From contig JAPPKD010000258.1 in the NCBI GenBank assembly GCA_028820215.1, positions 1 through 64,000 on the forward strand: a stretch of 64,000 bases of DNA, given 5' to 3'. The stretch is from Spirochaetaceae bacterium (lineage in GTDB: Bacteria > Spirochaetota > Spirochaetia > SZUA-6 > Bin103). The notes under the pieces were generated by a model that searched no databases, was not told where the DNA came from, and was given only the letters and a program-made list of their open reading frames with translations. The translations under genes and the position numbers were made by a program. Positions 1 through 7,032 of this stretch are shown here, in pieces; position 1 is the stretch's first letter, and every line of letters begins with the position of its first letter.

Positions 1-83
1 GGCTTCAACTTGGTCCCGGAGACTGCCTGATTCTGCTTGTTTCTAAGGAGCTCGCCGAAGCGGCCGGCGAATCGATCCCCACT

Positions 84-230
84 TCAGTCCTCGATCATGC
101 CCTCGACGAATGCGCGGCCGGCCTCGATGGAGGCGATCACGTTCTGGTTGAAGCGGAACAGCAGGTGGCGCTCGGTCCCGTCGTCGGTATAGGCGATCAT
201 CTGTCCGTCGACCGCGTGGTCGCCGCTCAC
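84..230 (-). CDS. Small hypothetical protein, 48 aa
   Basis: I do not recognise a family. The frame opens with GTG at 230, whose last two bases are part of the TGA stop of the upstream GNAT gene (GTGA overlap). That arrangement recurs in this genome and suggests translational coupling. An internal ATG at 200 would give 38 aa. The C-terminal half is a plausible soluble sequence (TERHLLFRFNQNVIASIEAG) with balanced composition, unlike the Arg/Pro-rich shadow upstream of it. No signal peptide or membrane segment is visible. The 83 bases beyond its stop, to the window edge, show no gene I can support. It could be a small partner of the acetyltransferase or a chance ORF. Confidence 0.45.
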   Translation of the reverse strand: MSGDHAVDGQMIAYTDDGTERHLLFRFNQNVIASIEAGRAFVEGMIED

Positions 231-760
231 AGATCGCAGATCATGTAGAGTTGCTGGTGCGTGCCGCGGTCCTGCGGCGGCTTGGTCGGATCGTGCCGGA
301 AGCCGACCGACTCGTAGACGTGAATGGCGCGTGGATTGTCGTCGTTGACGCCCAGCCGGATCGCCTGCAAGCCCATTCCGCGGCCCACGTCGAGCAGGGC
401 GCGGAGCAGCAGCCGGCCGATGCCGCGCTCGTGCCAGGCGTCGACGAGTCCGATGCCGAGCATGGGGATGTCGGGACCGCCGAGGTCCTGCAGCCACGCG
501 TAGCCGACGATCGCTTCCCGTCCCCTGCGCTCGGCGGTGGCGACGATGCGGTACCACTCCGGCGAGTCGAGGTTGCCGGTGACCGACTCGGCGCTCGCCC
601 GATCGAACGCGAACGGCCGGAAGAAGTAGCGGCTACGCTCGGACAACCCGGCGAAGTACTCGACGAACCGGTCGGTGTCGCCCGCCCGCACCCTGCGCAA
701 CGTGACCGTCGTCCCGTCCCGCAGCCGATGCGGGCCGGCTGCCTTGAAGTCCGGCGGCAT
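227..760 (-). CDS. GNAT-family N-acetyltransferase
   Basis: Acyl-CoA-dependent acetyltransferase of unknown substrate, cytosolic, about 177 aa, a normal length for one GNAT domain. The acetyl-CoA loop is visible as HERGIG, followed by the amphipathic helix LLLRALLDVGRGMG. Near the C terminus comes the typical N-x-x-A-hydrophobic-x-x-Y-x-x-x-G-F signature (NPRAIHVYESVGF). I chose ATG at 760 because longer frames run into the coding region of the preceding aspartic-protease gene, whose stop lies 14 bases upstream. The 48-aa gene downstream overlaps its stop codon. The substrate cannot be read from the context. Confidence 0.85.
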   Translation of the reverse strand: MPPDFKAAGPHRLRDGTTVTLRRVRAGDTDRFVEYFAGLSERSRYFFRPFAFDRASAESVTGNLDSPEWYRIVATAERRGREAIVGYAWLQDLGGPDIPMLGIGLVDAWHERGIGRLLLRALLDVGRGMGLQAIRLGVNDDNPRAIHVYESVGFRHDPTKPPQDRGTHQQLYMICDL

Positions 761-774
761 GCGGGTGAAGTCCG

Positions 775-1179
775 TCAGGCGACTGGTTCGTCCGTCTCGG
801 CCGGCCTGCTGCCGAGGAAGCCGCCGATGATGGCGAGGATGGGTTTCAGCTCCCTGGAGACCGGATCGACGTCCACGCCGAACGCCTCGAGCGCCGTCGC
901 CCCCAGCAGGCACAGCGAACCCGCCGGGGTGAAGATGATCTGGCAGGTCAGGGCATCTTCGAGACCCTCGATCGCCAGCTTCGCCTCGCCCATGAGGCGG
1001 CGGTCACGACGGCCGTGGGCCAGGAGCAACTCCCGGCTCTGCAAGGGCTCGACGCCGATCGCGTGCAGCCGGTCCTCCGGTATGAACGTGTAGAGTGCCC
1101 CCGTATCGACCCAGAAGCGTTCCGTCAAGCTCATGGCAGGCTCGTCCACGTTGGAGACCGTCACACGGACCTGGAACAT
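775..1179 (-). CDS. Retropepsin-like aspartic protease, 134 aa
   Basis: Single-domain retroviral-type aspartyl protease fold. The catalytic signature D-T-G-A lies at residues 25-28 (FWVDTGALYTFIP), followed by the flap region and the second hydrophobic-Gly element (LLGATALEAFG) near residue 95. The length matches the small bacterial clan-AA proteases that act as homodimers. ATG at 1179 is preceded by a GGAG ribosome-binding site about 6 bases away, so the start is well supported. It begins the small minus-strand run with the GNAT gene and is divergent from the methyltransferase. The role is unknown. Bacterial members are often accessory genes, and nothing here points to phage or retroelement functions. 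Confidence 0.8.
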   Translation of the reverse strand: MFQVRVTVSNVDEPAMSLTERFWVDTGALYTFIPEDRLHAIGVEPLQSRELLLAHGRRDRRLMGEAKLAIEGLEDALTCQIIFTPAGSLCLLGATALEAFGVDVDPVSRELKPILAIIGGFLGSRPAETDEPVA

Positions 1180-1236
1180 ACCCACTCCGCTATTGAGGAC
1201 CCGCGGCCCGGCCGCGTCAACCCGAGCGCGACACCC

Positions 1237-1893
1237 ATGGACGCGACCGGCGCCAGCCTGCATGCTGTCTCCAGCGTTCATGAAGCACGTGTCCACCCCG
1301 TGACGGGACAGCCTGCACGGGAGCGCTATACCGACGAGTGGATCGCGAACCTGCTGGACGGCGACAAGCGGTTTGGCGATGCCGATCCGGGGCAGATGCT
1401 CGGCAACCTCGGCGTGACCGCGGGCTGCGCCGTGGTGGACTACGGCTGCGGGCCGGGGCTGTTCGCGTTGGCAGCCGCCCGGCTGGTGGGACCGGGCGGA
1501 ACGGTCTACGCGGTCGACCTGGAGCCGCGCATGGTCGAGCTGGCGCGCAGGCGGGCGGCGGAGGCCGGCCTCGCCAACGTCCGTGCCGTCCCGTCGGACG
1601 GTATGCGGGCCGCGTTGCCCGACGGCGTGGCGGACTTCATCCTCTGTGTGCAGATCATGCACTACCACGCGAAGCGCCAGGACCGGGTTGCGGTCGCCCG
1701 CGACCTTCGGCGCCTACTGAGGGCGGAGGGACGCGTCGTCATCATGCAGTGGAGTCCGAAGCGCGGGGACACGGGGATCTCCTACCGCGCGCTGGCCGGC
1801 ATCATGCGCGACGCCGGGCTGATCACCGACGGCGCCCATGCGGTGACCGATGAGCTGTACCGAACGCTGGCCCGCAAGCCACCGGGAGACTGA
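1237..1893 (+). CDS. Class I SAM-dependent methyltransferase
   Basis: About 218 aa. Motif I is clear at residues 67-80 (VDYGCGPGLFALAA), followed by the acidic residue of motif II (AVDLEPRMVELA) and a motif IV-like segment (ADFILCVQIMHYH). It should bind S-adenosylmethionine in the cytosol; the acceptor is unknown. The layout resembles the ubiE/type-11 group. The start is uncertain: ATG at 1237 has no strong ribosome-binding site, but upstream codons would run into the divergent protease promoter region. The 57 bases between the two divergent starts must hold both promoters. Confidence 0.8.
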   Translation: MDATGASLHAVSSVHEARVHPVTGQPARERYTDEWIANLLDGDKRFGDADPGQMLGNLGVTAGCAVVDYGCGPGLFALAAARLVGPGGTVYAVDLEPRMVELARRRAAEAGLANVRAVPSDGMRAALPDGVADFILCVQIMHYHAKRQDRVAVARDLRRLLRAEGRVVIMQWSPKRGDTGISYRALAGIMRDAGLITDGAHAVTDELYRTLARKPPGD

Positions 1894-1934
1894 AACCGCC
1901 GGCCGAGCGCACCGGCCTCAGACGGCGGACCGTC

Positions 1935-2864
1935 TCAGACGGCGATCACCAGGATCACGCCGGCCACCGCCAGCAGGGTGCCGACGGCGGTCAGCGGACT
2001 CGGCGGCTCCCGCAGCAGCAGTGCGCTCAGAGGCGCGGCGTAGAGCGGTGCCGTGGCGCCGATGGTGGCGGTGAGCGTTACGCCCACCAATTTGATCGAC
2101 TCCACGTAAAGCGTGCTGGCGACCACCCACCCCAGCAGGCTCGCCATGATGAGCCACCACATCGTGCTGCCGTTGCGCAGCGCCTTTTGAGCGGCGTCGA
2201 AGGCACCCGGGCGCCGCAGCGCGACGGTGAGCGAGAGGAGCGCGGCGGCCGGCACGCGCACGGCGTTCACGGCCAGGGTGGTCGTGCCCTCGACGGCGAT
2301 GGCGGTCAGGACCGTCTCAAGCCCCCAGGCGGCGGCCGTGGCAGCGGCGAGCAGCAGTCCCAGGGAGCGGTGCCGGCGCGCCACCTCGATCCGGACCGCC
2401 GATCCGCCCTCCCGCCGGCGCACCGGTCCCGGGTCGCGTTCGGACGCCGACAGCAACGCTGCGCCCCCCACTACCAGCAGGGCGCCGAGGATCGCCAGCG
2501 GTGACGGCGCATCGCCCCACAGCAGGAAGGCGAACAGCACGGTGAAGACCGGGAAGCTGCTGGTCAGGGGCACGGCGCGGGAGACGCCGACCAGCCGCAG
2601 GGCCACCACATTGCAGGTGTCCCCGAGCAGCCCACCCACCACGATGGAGGCCACGATCACCAGCATCTTCCCGGACGTGAGCGTCGCGCCGCCGGGAGCG
2701 CCGGCCGCCAGGAACCAGGCCACCACCACCGCGGCGCCCAGCAAGGCGCGCAGGCCGTTGAGGACGAACACGTCCAGGCGCAGCGACAGGTGGCGCAGCA
2801 GGACGCTGGTGGCGCCCCAGCTCACGGCGTGGGCAAAGGCGATGAAAATGCCCCAGGTGGTCAT
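1935..2864 (-). CDS. EamA/DMT-family transporter
   Basis: Integral membrane exporter of the drug/metabolite transporter superfamily, 309 aa, the usual size for ten membrane segments made of two EamA repeats of five helices each. The N-terminal repeat begins MTTWGIFIAFAHAVSWGA. A charged cytoplasmic linker rich in Arg (SERDPGPVRRREGG) lies near residue 165, and the second repeat begins at LGLLLAAATAAAWGLETV. The last helices end VGTLLAVAGVILVIAV. The substrate is unknown; family members export amino acids, metabolites or drugs. It stands alone on the minus strand, convergent with the methyltransferase and divergent from the 419-aa gene. Confidence 0.9.
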   Translation of the reverse strand: MTTWGIFIAFAHAVSWGATSVLLRHLSLRLDVFVLNGLRALLGAAVVVAWFLAAGAPGGATLTSGKMLVIVASIVVGGLLGDTCNVVALRLVGVSRAVPLTSSFPVFTVLFAFLLWGDAPSPLAILGALLVVGGAALLSASERDPGPVRRREGGSAVRIEVARRHRSLGLLLAAATAAAWGLETVLTAIAVEGTTTLAVNAVRVPAAALLSLTVALRRPGAFDAAQKALRNGSTMWWLIMASLLGWVVASTLYVESIKLVGVTLTATIGATAPLYAAPLSALLLREPPSPLTAVGTLLAVAGVILVIAV

Positions 2865-2942
2865 CGCCGCATGCCTGCGGCATACCGCCGGTACGCGCTC
2901 TCACCGAAGACGCCGTCCACGATGCACTGTACCGTGTCCTCC

Positions 2943-4202
2943 ATGGCATCGGCTCGCATCGCCGCGATCGTCACCACGTTCTTCCCGAACAGCCACGCCG
3001 GCGTCCTGGCGGCCAAATTCCTCACCGGCTTTCCGACCGACGAGGGGCTGATCCCGCCGCGTACCCGAGTCGTCTCGATGTACATCGATCAGATCCACCG
3101 GAACGACGTGGGACTGCAGCTCGCCAGCCAATACGGCGTGCCGGTGTACCAGAGCATTCCCGGCGCCCTGACCCTGGGCACCGGCGAGCTGGCCGTGGAC
3201 GGGGTGCTCCTGATCGGCGAGCACGGCGACTACCCGCGCACCGCCCTGGGGCAGGAGATGCTGCCGCGCCGCTGGCTGTTCGAACAGGTCTGCGGGGTTC
3301 TCGCGGAGCGCGGCCGGTCCGTGCCGGTGTTCGTCGACAAGCACCTGTCCTACCGGTGGTCCGACGCGCGCTGGATGTACGACACCGCGCGCGAGCTGCG
3401 GGTGCCGCTCTGGGCCGGCTCCTCGCTTCCCGTCCACTGGCGCCGGCCGAACTTCGATCATCCGCTCGGCGATCCGCTCGACGAGGCGCTCGCTACCGGG
3501 TTCCACATGCTGGAGCGCTACGGGTTCCACGCCCTGGAGTCCCTGCAGTGCCAAGTGGAGCGCCGCGCGGGCGGGGAGACCGGGGTCGTGGCCGTGACCT
3601 GCCTGTCAGGCGAGTCCGTGTGGCGGGCGGCAGACGAGAGCCGCTGGCCCATCGACCTGGCCGACGCCGCGCTGGCCGCGACGAACCCCGGACCCGACCG
3701 GCTTGAGCCGGAACGCGTCAGCGATCCGCACCTGTTCCTCCTCGAATTCGCCGACGGACTGCGCGGGACGGTGCTGATGCTCGGTGACGACGGCTACATC
3801 CGGAAGTTCGCCTACGCCGGCCGGCGGGGAGGACGCATCGATTCGTGCGAGTACCACGGTGACGAAGGCCCCAACCGCGCGCACTTCAGCTACTTCAGCC
3901 TGGGCGTCGAGGACTTTCTGCTGTCCGGCCGGCCGCAGAGCCCGGTGGAGCGGACGCTGCTCACCACCGGGGTGCTGGAGGCGGCGATGGTCTCCCACCA
4001 CCGCGGCGGCCGGCGCATCGAGACCCCTCACCTGGATATCGCGTACGCGCCGATGACTGGCGAGGTGCGCCGGCCCACGGGATCCGAGCCTGTGGGAGCG
4101 TCGTTGCAGCCCGTGCCCATGCCCGAGCCCGGCGCCACTCCGGCGGCCGAGCCGATCCGCGTCGACCGGGACGGCACGATTCGGTCAACACCGCACGACT
4201 GA
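2943..4202 (+). CDS. Conserved protein of unknown function, 419 aa
   Basis: I do not recognise the family with confidence. The N terminus (ARIAAIVTTFFPNSHAG) resembles the first Rossmann strand of sugar oxidoreductases but has no G-x-G-x-x-G. The middle segment ARELRVPLWAGSSLPVHWRR looks like a conserved active-site stretch, and there are motifs DKHLSYRW and a C-terminal segment with a His pair (VSHHRGGRR). A distant Gfo/Idh/MocA-like relationship is possible. The last 30 residues are Pro-rich and probably disordered. ATG at 2943 is the start that leaves a sensible N terminus. It lies between two enzymes and shows no operon partner. Confidence 0.7.
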   Translation: MASARIAAIVTTFFPNSHAGVLAAKFLTGFPTDEGLIPPRTRVVSMYIDQIHRNDVGLQLASQYGVPVYQSIPGALTLGTGELAVDGVLLIGEHGDYPRTALGQEMLPRRWLFEQVCGVLAERGRSVPVFVDKHLSYRWSDARWMYDTARELRVPLWAGSSLPVHWRRPNFDHPLGDPLDEALATGFHMLERYGFHALESLQCQVERRAGGETGVVAVTCLSGESVWRAADESRWPIDLADAALAATNPGPDRLEPERVSDPHLFLLEFADGLRGTVLMLGDDGYIRKFAYAGRRGGRIDSCEYHGDEGPNRAHFSYFSLGVEDFLLSGRPQSPVERTLLTTGVLEAAMVSHHRGGRRIETPHLDIAYAPMTGEVRRPTGSEPVGASLQPVPMPEPGATPAAEPIRVDRDGTIRSTPHD

Positions 4203-4217
4203 TCACATCGGCGAACC

Positions 4218-4634
4218 TCAGTCGTCCAGCCGGACCCCGACCCACTCGCTGCGGTTGGAGGTGATGTCGACCACGTTGCCGTCGGGGTCGAGGACCTTGA
4301 AGGAGACCGGCGGCGGCTGGCTGGGATCGATCGGCTTGCGTTCCTTGACGCTCTCTTTCGAGAACGACACCCCCAGCTCGTGCAGCCGCTGCCACACCGC
4401 GTCCAGGTCGTCGACGACGATGCCGAAGTGGATGAACTCCTCGCCCTCCTCGTACTGGCGGCGGTCGGTCGGGTCCTGGTCGATCAGCGTGACGTTGAGC
4501 GTGCCGTCGCTGAGATCCAGCGCGCGCCTGCTGGGCCGATAGCCCACGAACCGCCAGCCGAACACGGTCTCGTAGAAGTTCCGCGAGCGTTCCATGTCGC
4601 CGCAGCGCAGCGCGAGGTGCCGAAGCTGTGCCAT
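4218..4634 (-). CDS. VOC-family (glyoxalase/dioxygenase fold) protein
   Basis: About 138 aa, one vicinal-oxygen-chelate domain made of two beta-alpha-beta3 modules. Expected metal-ligand positions are visible: His in LRHLALRCGD near the N terminus, His in EEFIHFGIVVDDL at mid-chain, and an acidic residue in VLDPDGNVVDITS near the end, where glyoxalase I has Glu. The segment SRNFYETVFGWRFVG is characteristic of the family. I prefer ATG at 4634; a GTG nine bases upstream is possible. It is divergent from the PhyH gene across 68 bases. The reaction is unknown and could be an isomerase, dioxygenase or resistance protein. Confidence 0.85.
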   Translation of the reverse strand: MAQLRHLALRCGDMERSRNFYETVFGWRFVGYRPSRRALDLSDGTLNVTLIDQDPTDRRQYEEGEEFIHFGIVVDDLDAVWQRLHELGVSFSKESVKERKPIDPSQPPPVSFKVLDPDGNVVDITSNRSEWVGVRLDD

Positions 4635-4702
4635 ACCGCGCACGGTACCGCCGGGCGCGAATCCGTCGCAAGTCCGGCGCCCCGCGTGGTACGTTGCGAC
4701 CC

Positions 4703-5611
4703 ATGGCGACGGACATCGAGACCGAGCTGCAGAACCTGAAGACCGACCCGGCGATGCTCAGGCACTTCGAGGAGCTGGACGAGCACGGCTACACCATCCT
4801 CGAAGACACCCTCACCCAGCGCCAGGTCGACGAGGCGATCCGGGAGATCGCCGTCACCTACCGGGAAGTGAGTGCCACCGAGCACGAGCCCGGCACCCTG
4901 CGCACCCACAACCTGACCGCACGCGCCGAGGTGTTCCGGGAGATGCTGCAGGTGCCGCGCGTGATGGCCTGCCTGGCCTACCTGCTGGGCGACGACTACA
5001 TCCTGTGCGACTCCGGAGCGCGGTCGCCGATGCCGGGCATGAAGGCGCAGGGGCTGCACCGCGACGGCGACGACTTCATGCCCAACCCGCCCTACAAGGT
5101 GCACGCGGTGGTGCCCACGTTCGCGCAGTCCCTGTTCGCGCTGTCCGAGTTCACGGCGGAGAGCGGCGCGACCCGCTTCGTGCCCGGGTCGCACGTCAGG
5201 GACCTCGATTCCGCGAAGATCCCGCCCGAGGACGAGCGCCAGTTCATCTGCAAACCGGGGGCCTGCCTGGTGTACGACGGCCGTCTCATGCACGGCGGCG
5301 CGCCCAACGACACGGACCAGATCCGCTACGCGGTGCTGAACTTTCACTGCCGGGCTCGCATGAAGCCGTTCTGCGACCACACCCGCTCGATCCCGAACGA
5401 CGTCGTGGAAGCGGCTTCGCCCACGCTGCGCCGGCTCTGGGGCTTCGAGTGCCAGTCCGCGTGGGAGGAGTCGCCGCGCAACTACCAGATCATCGAGGTC
5501 ACCGGCGCCAAGCCGCGCTTCGAGTACCGCGGCATCGGCGCGGTCAAGGAACGGGAAGAACGGCAGAAGCGCGAGCGGGAGCGGGAACAGGCGGAGGCGG
5601 CGACTCGATGA
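4703..5611 (+). CDS. Phytanoyl-CoA dioxygenase (PhyH) family protein
   Basis: Fe(II)/2-oxoglutarate-dependent oxygenase, 302 aa. The iron facial triad is visible as H119-x-D121 (GLHRDGDD) and distal H197 (RLMHGGAPN), with a conserved Ser/Gly-Pro-Gly-Ser-His segment (RFVPGSHVRD) between them. Family members hydroxylate small metabolites; the substrate here is not evident. The C terminus is a highly charged tail (KEREERQKREREREQ), probably a solvent-exposed helix. Its TGA overlaps the ATG of the downstream HD-domain gene (ATGA at 5608-5611), so the two are translationally coupled and may act in one pathway. Confidence 0.88.
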   Translation: MATDIETELQNLKTDPAMLRHFEELDEHGYTILEDTLTQRQVDEAIREIAVTYREVSATEHEPGTLRTHNLTARAEVFREMLQVPRVMACLAYLLGDDYILCDSGARSPMPGMKAQGLHRDGDDFMPNPPYKVHAVVPTFAQSLFALSEFTAESGATRFVPGSHVRDLDSAKIPPEDERQFICKPGACLVYDGRLMHGGAPNDTDQIRYAVLNFHCRARMKPFCDHTRSIPNDVVEAASPTLRRLWGFECQSAWEESPRNYQIIEVTGAKPRFEYRGIGAVKEREERQKREREREQAEAATR

Positions 5612-6195
5612 ATGCCAAAGAGGACGCCGCTCTCTTTGAGACCGTGACGGCCAGCCTGCCGGAGCTCGCCGAGATCACCGACGCAGGCCTGCGCGACAAG
5701 GTGGCGCGGGCCTGGGCGTACTCGCTGGCGCGCAGCTCGTTCACCGCCATCGACCAGATCCGCGGCTCGGGCGTGCCGGACTCGCCGCGCATGAAGCGCG
5801 GCACCCAGCTCGACCACATTCGCGGGGTCACGTGCCTGGCGCTGGCGATGGGCGACGAGATGAAGGGCCGCTTCCCGGAGCTGCCGATCGACCGCGACCT
5901 GCTCGCGGCGTGCGCCCTCTGCCACGACGTCGGCAAGCCGTTCGAGTTCGACCCGGACAACCAGCGGCGCTGGCGCGCCGATACCGTCGCCACCGGCCGT
6001 CCGGCGCTCCGCCACACCCTGTACGGCGTCCACGTCTGCCTGACCGTCGGGCTCCCGGAGGAGGTGTGCCACGCCGCCGGCTGCCACTCGGGTGAAGGCG
6101 AGCTGGTGCAGCGCTCCCTGCACGTGAGCATCGTGCACCACGCCGACGTCGTCTTCTGGCACACCCTCACCGACGGCGGCGCCATGGAAGACTGA
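5608..6195 (+). CDS. HD-domain phosphohydrolase-like protein
   Basis: 195 aa, starting inside the stop of the PhyH gene. The HD signature is at residues 106-107 (CALCHDVGKPFEF), preceded by an upstream His (QLDHIRG, about 70). Several His residues follow towards the C terminus (HTLYGVHVCL, IVHHADVVFWH), as expected for a metal-dependent HD hydrolase. The coupling to an iron oxygenase is notable because HD-fold proteins include both phosphohydrolases and di-iron oxygenases such as PhnZ and myo-inositol oxygenase. A PhnZ-like pairing with a 2OG oxygenase is therefore one possibility, but the sequence alone does not show it. Confidence 0.8.
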   Translation: MNAKEDAALFETVTASLPELAEITDAGLRDKVARAWAYSLARSSFTAIDQIRGSGVPDSPRMKRGTQLDHIRGVTCLALAMGDEMKGRFPELPIDRDLLAACALCHDVGKPFEFDPDNQRRWRADTVATGRPALRHTLYGVHVCLTVGLPEEVCHAAGCHSGEGELVQRSLHVSIVHHADVVFWHTLTDGGAMED

Positions 6196-6223
6196 GCCTG
6201 ACGTCATCGGTCTGTTCAGATCC

Positions 6224-6260
6224 TTGACATCCCTAACCGGGATGAACAAAATGTGCAGCC
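6224..6260 (+). promoter_or_regulatory. Putative promoter/operator of the higB-higA module
   Basis: A consensus -35 hexamer TTGACA (6224-6229) is followed by an A-rich stretch at 6245-6250 that could serve as a weak -10. An inverted repeat CATCCC-N5-GGGATG (6228-6244) overlaps the -35 box. Type II modules usually repress themselves, so this palindrome is a reasonable operator candidate. This is inference from position and symmetry only. Confidence 0.4.
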
Positions 6261-6554
6261 GTGCATATCATCGCGAAGCGGACACTGCGTGAGTATTGGC
6301 AAGAAGAGCCGCGAGCGGAACAGCCGCTGAAGTCATGGTACGCGATTGCCTCGAAAGCGGACTGGTCGTCGCCGACGGACGTGAAGCAAGCGTACAGAAC
6401 CGCGAGCATCGTCGGGAACGACCGGATCGTATTCAACATCGCCGGGAACAGGTACCGACTCATCGTTCGGTTCGACTACGCGGGTCGACTCGGGTTTGTA
6501 CGCTTCGTGGGAACCCATGCCAAGTACGACGCGGTCGATGCGACCAACGTGTAA
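6261..6554 (+). CDS. higB: HigB-family toxin (mRNA interferase)
   Basis: 97 aa, RelE/HigB superfamily. The N-terminal MHIIAKRTLREYW and the core VFNIAGNRYRLIVRFDY and VRFVGTHAKYDAV match the HigB_toxin group, which cleaves mRNA on the ribosome. The start is GTG at 6261. It is followed after 97 AT-rich bases by the antitoxin gene, which is the toxin-first order typical of higBA. Base composition of the intergenic stretch is markedly lower in GC than the surroundings, fitting acquisition by transfer. Toxicity is inferred from family. Confidence 0.88.
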   Translation: MHIIAKRTLREYWQEEPRAEQPLKSWYAIASKADWSSPTDVKQAYRTASIVGNDRIVFNIAGNRYRLIVRFDYAGRLGFVRFVGTHAKYDAVDATNV

Positions 6555-6600
6555 GGAGTTCGACATGAGCAAGATCTGACATCCGATGATCTTTGAAGGA

Positions 6601-6645
6601 ACCAAAGTTTTTGGTACATGAGGTGAAAATAGGACTCTTTGAGTC
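6601..6645 (+). promoter_or_regulatory. Two palindromes ahead of higA
   Basis: The AT-rich gap between higB and higA holds two inverted repeats: ACCAAA-N3-TTTGGT at 6601-6615 and GACTC-TTT-GAGTC at 6633-6645. Both lie just upstream of the higA start at 6652. They could be operators for the HTH antitoxin, a second promoter control, or a small mRNA hairpin that sets the toxin/antitoxin ratio. They differ in sequence from the palindrome upstream of higB. Confidence 0.35.
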
Positions 6646-6651
6646 AATAAA

Positions 6652-7032
6652 ATGATCGAGAATATTAAGCCGATCAAGAACGAATCCGATTACGACATGG
6701 CCTTGACCGCCATCGACGGACTCATGGGCGCCGCACCCGACACACCGGAACGCGACGAGCTTGAAGCGCTTGTAATTCTGGTGGAGGCTTACGAAGCCAA
6801 GCGGTGGCCGATAGACGCGCCTGACCCGATCTCGGCCCTTGAGCACGTCATGGAGGCGCGAGGTCTCCGCCAGAAAGACCTCGCCGAATTGATCGGGTCC
6901 CAGCCACACGCGTCAGAGGTGCTGCACCGTCGCCGCCCGCTCACTTTGGCGATGATCCGGGCTCTGTCGGACGAATGGGGCCTTCCAGCCGATGTCCTCG
7001 TGCGCGAGTACGATCTCGCGACCACTGCGTGA
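6652..7032 (+). CDS. higA: HigA-type antitoxin with XRE helix-turn-helix
   Basis: 126 aa. The N-terminal half (YDMALTAIDGLMGAAP, then DELEALVILVEAYEAKRW) is the domain seen in HigA antitoxins paired with HigB_toxin proteins. The C-terminal half is an XRE HTH (QKDLAELIGSQPHASEVLHR, RPLTLAMIRALSDEWGLP). It should neutralise HigB and bind the operator. The 3' part of the gene lies antisense to the extended C-terminal reading frame of the neighbouring sialidase-like gene (6789-7032), which suggests that one of the two boundaries is recent. Confidence 0.9.
   Translation: MIENIKPIKNESDYDMALTAIDGLMGAAPDTPERDELEALVILVEAYEAKRWPIDAPDPISALEHVMEARGLRQKDLAELIGSQPHASEVLHRRRPLTLAMIRALSDEWGLPADVLVREYDLATTA

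Noticed and set aside
775..1179. Retroelement origin of the retropepsin-like gene
   Set aside because: No reverse transcriptase or repeats nearby; single bacterial retropepsin-like genes are common.
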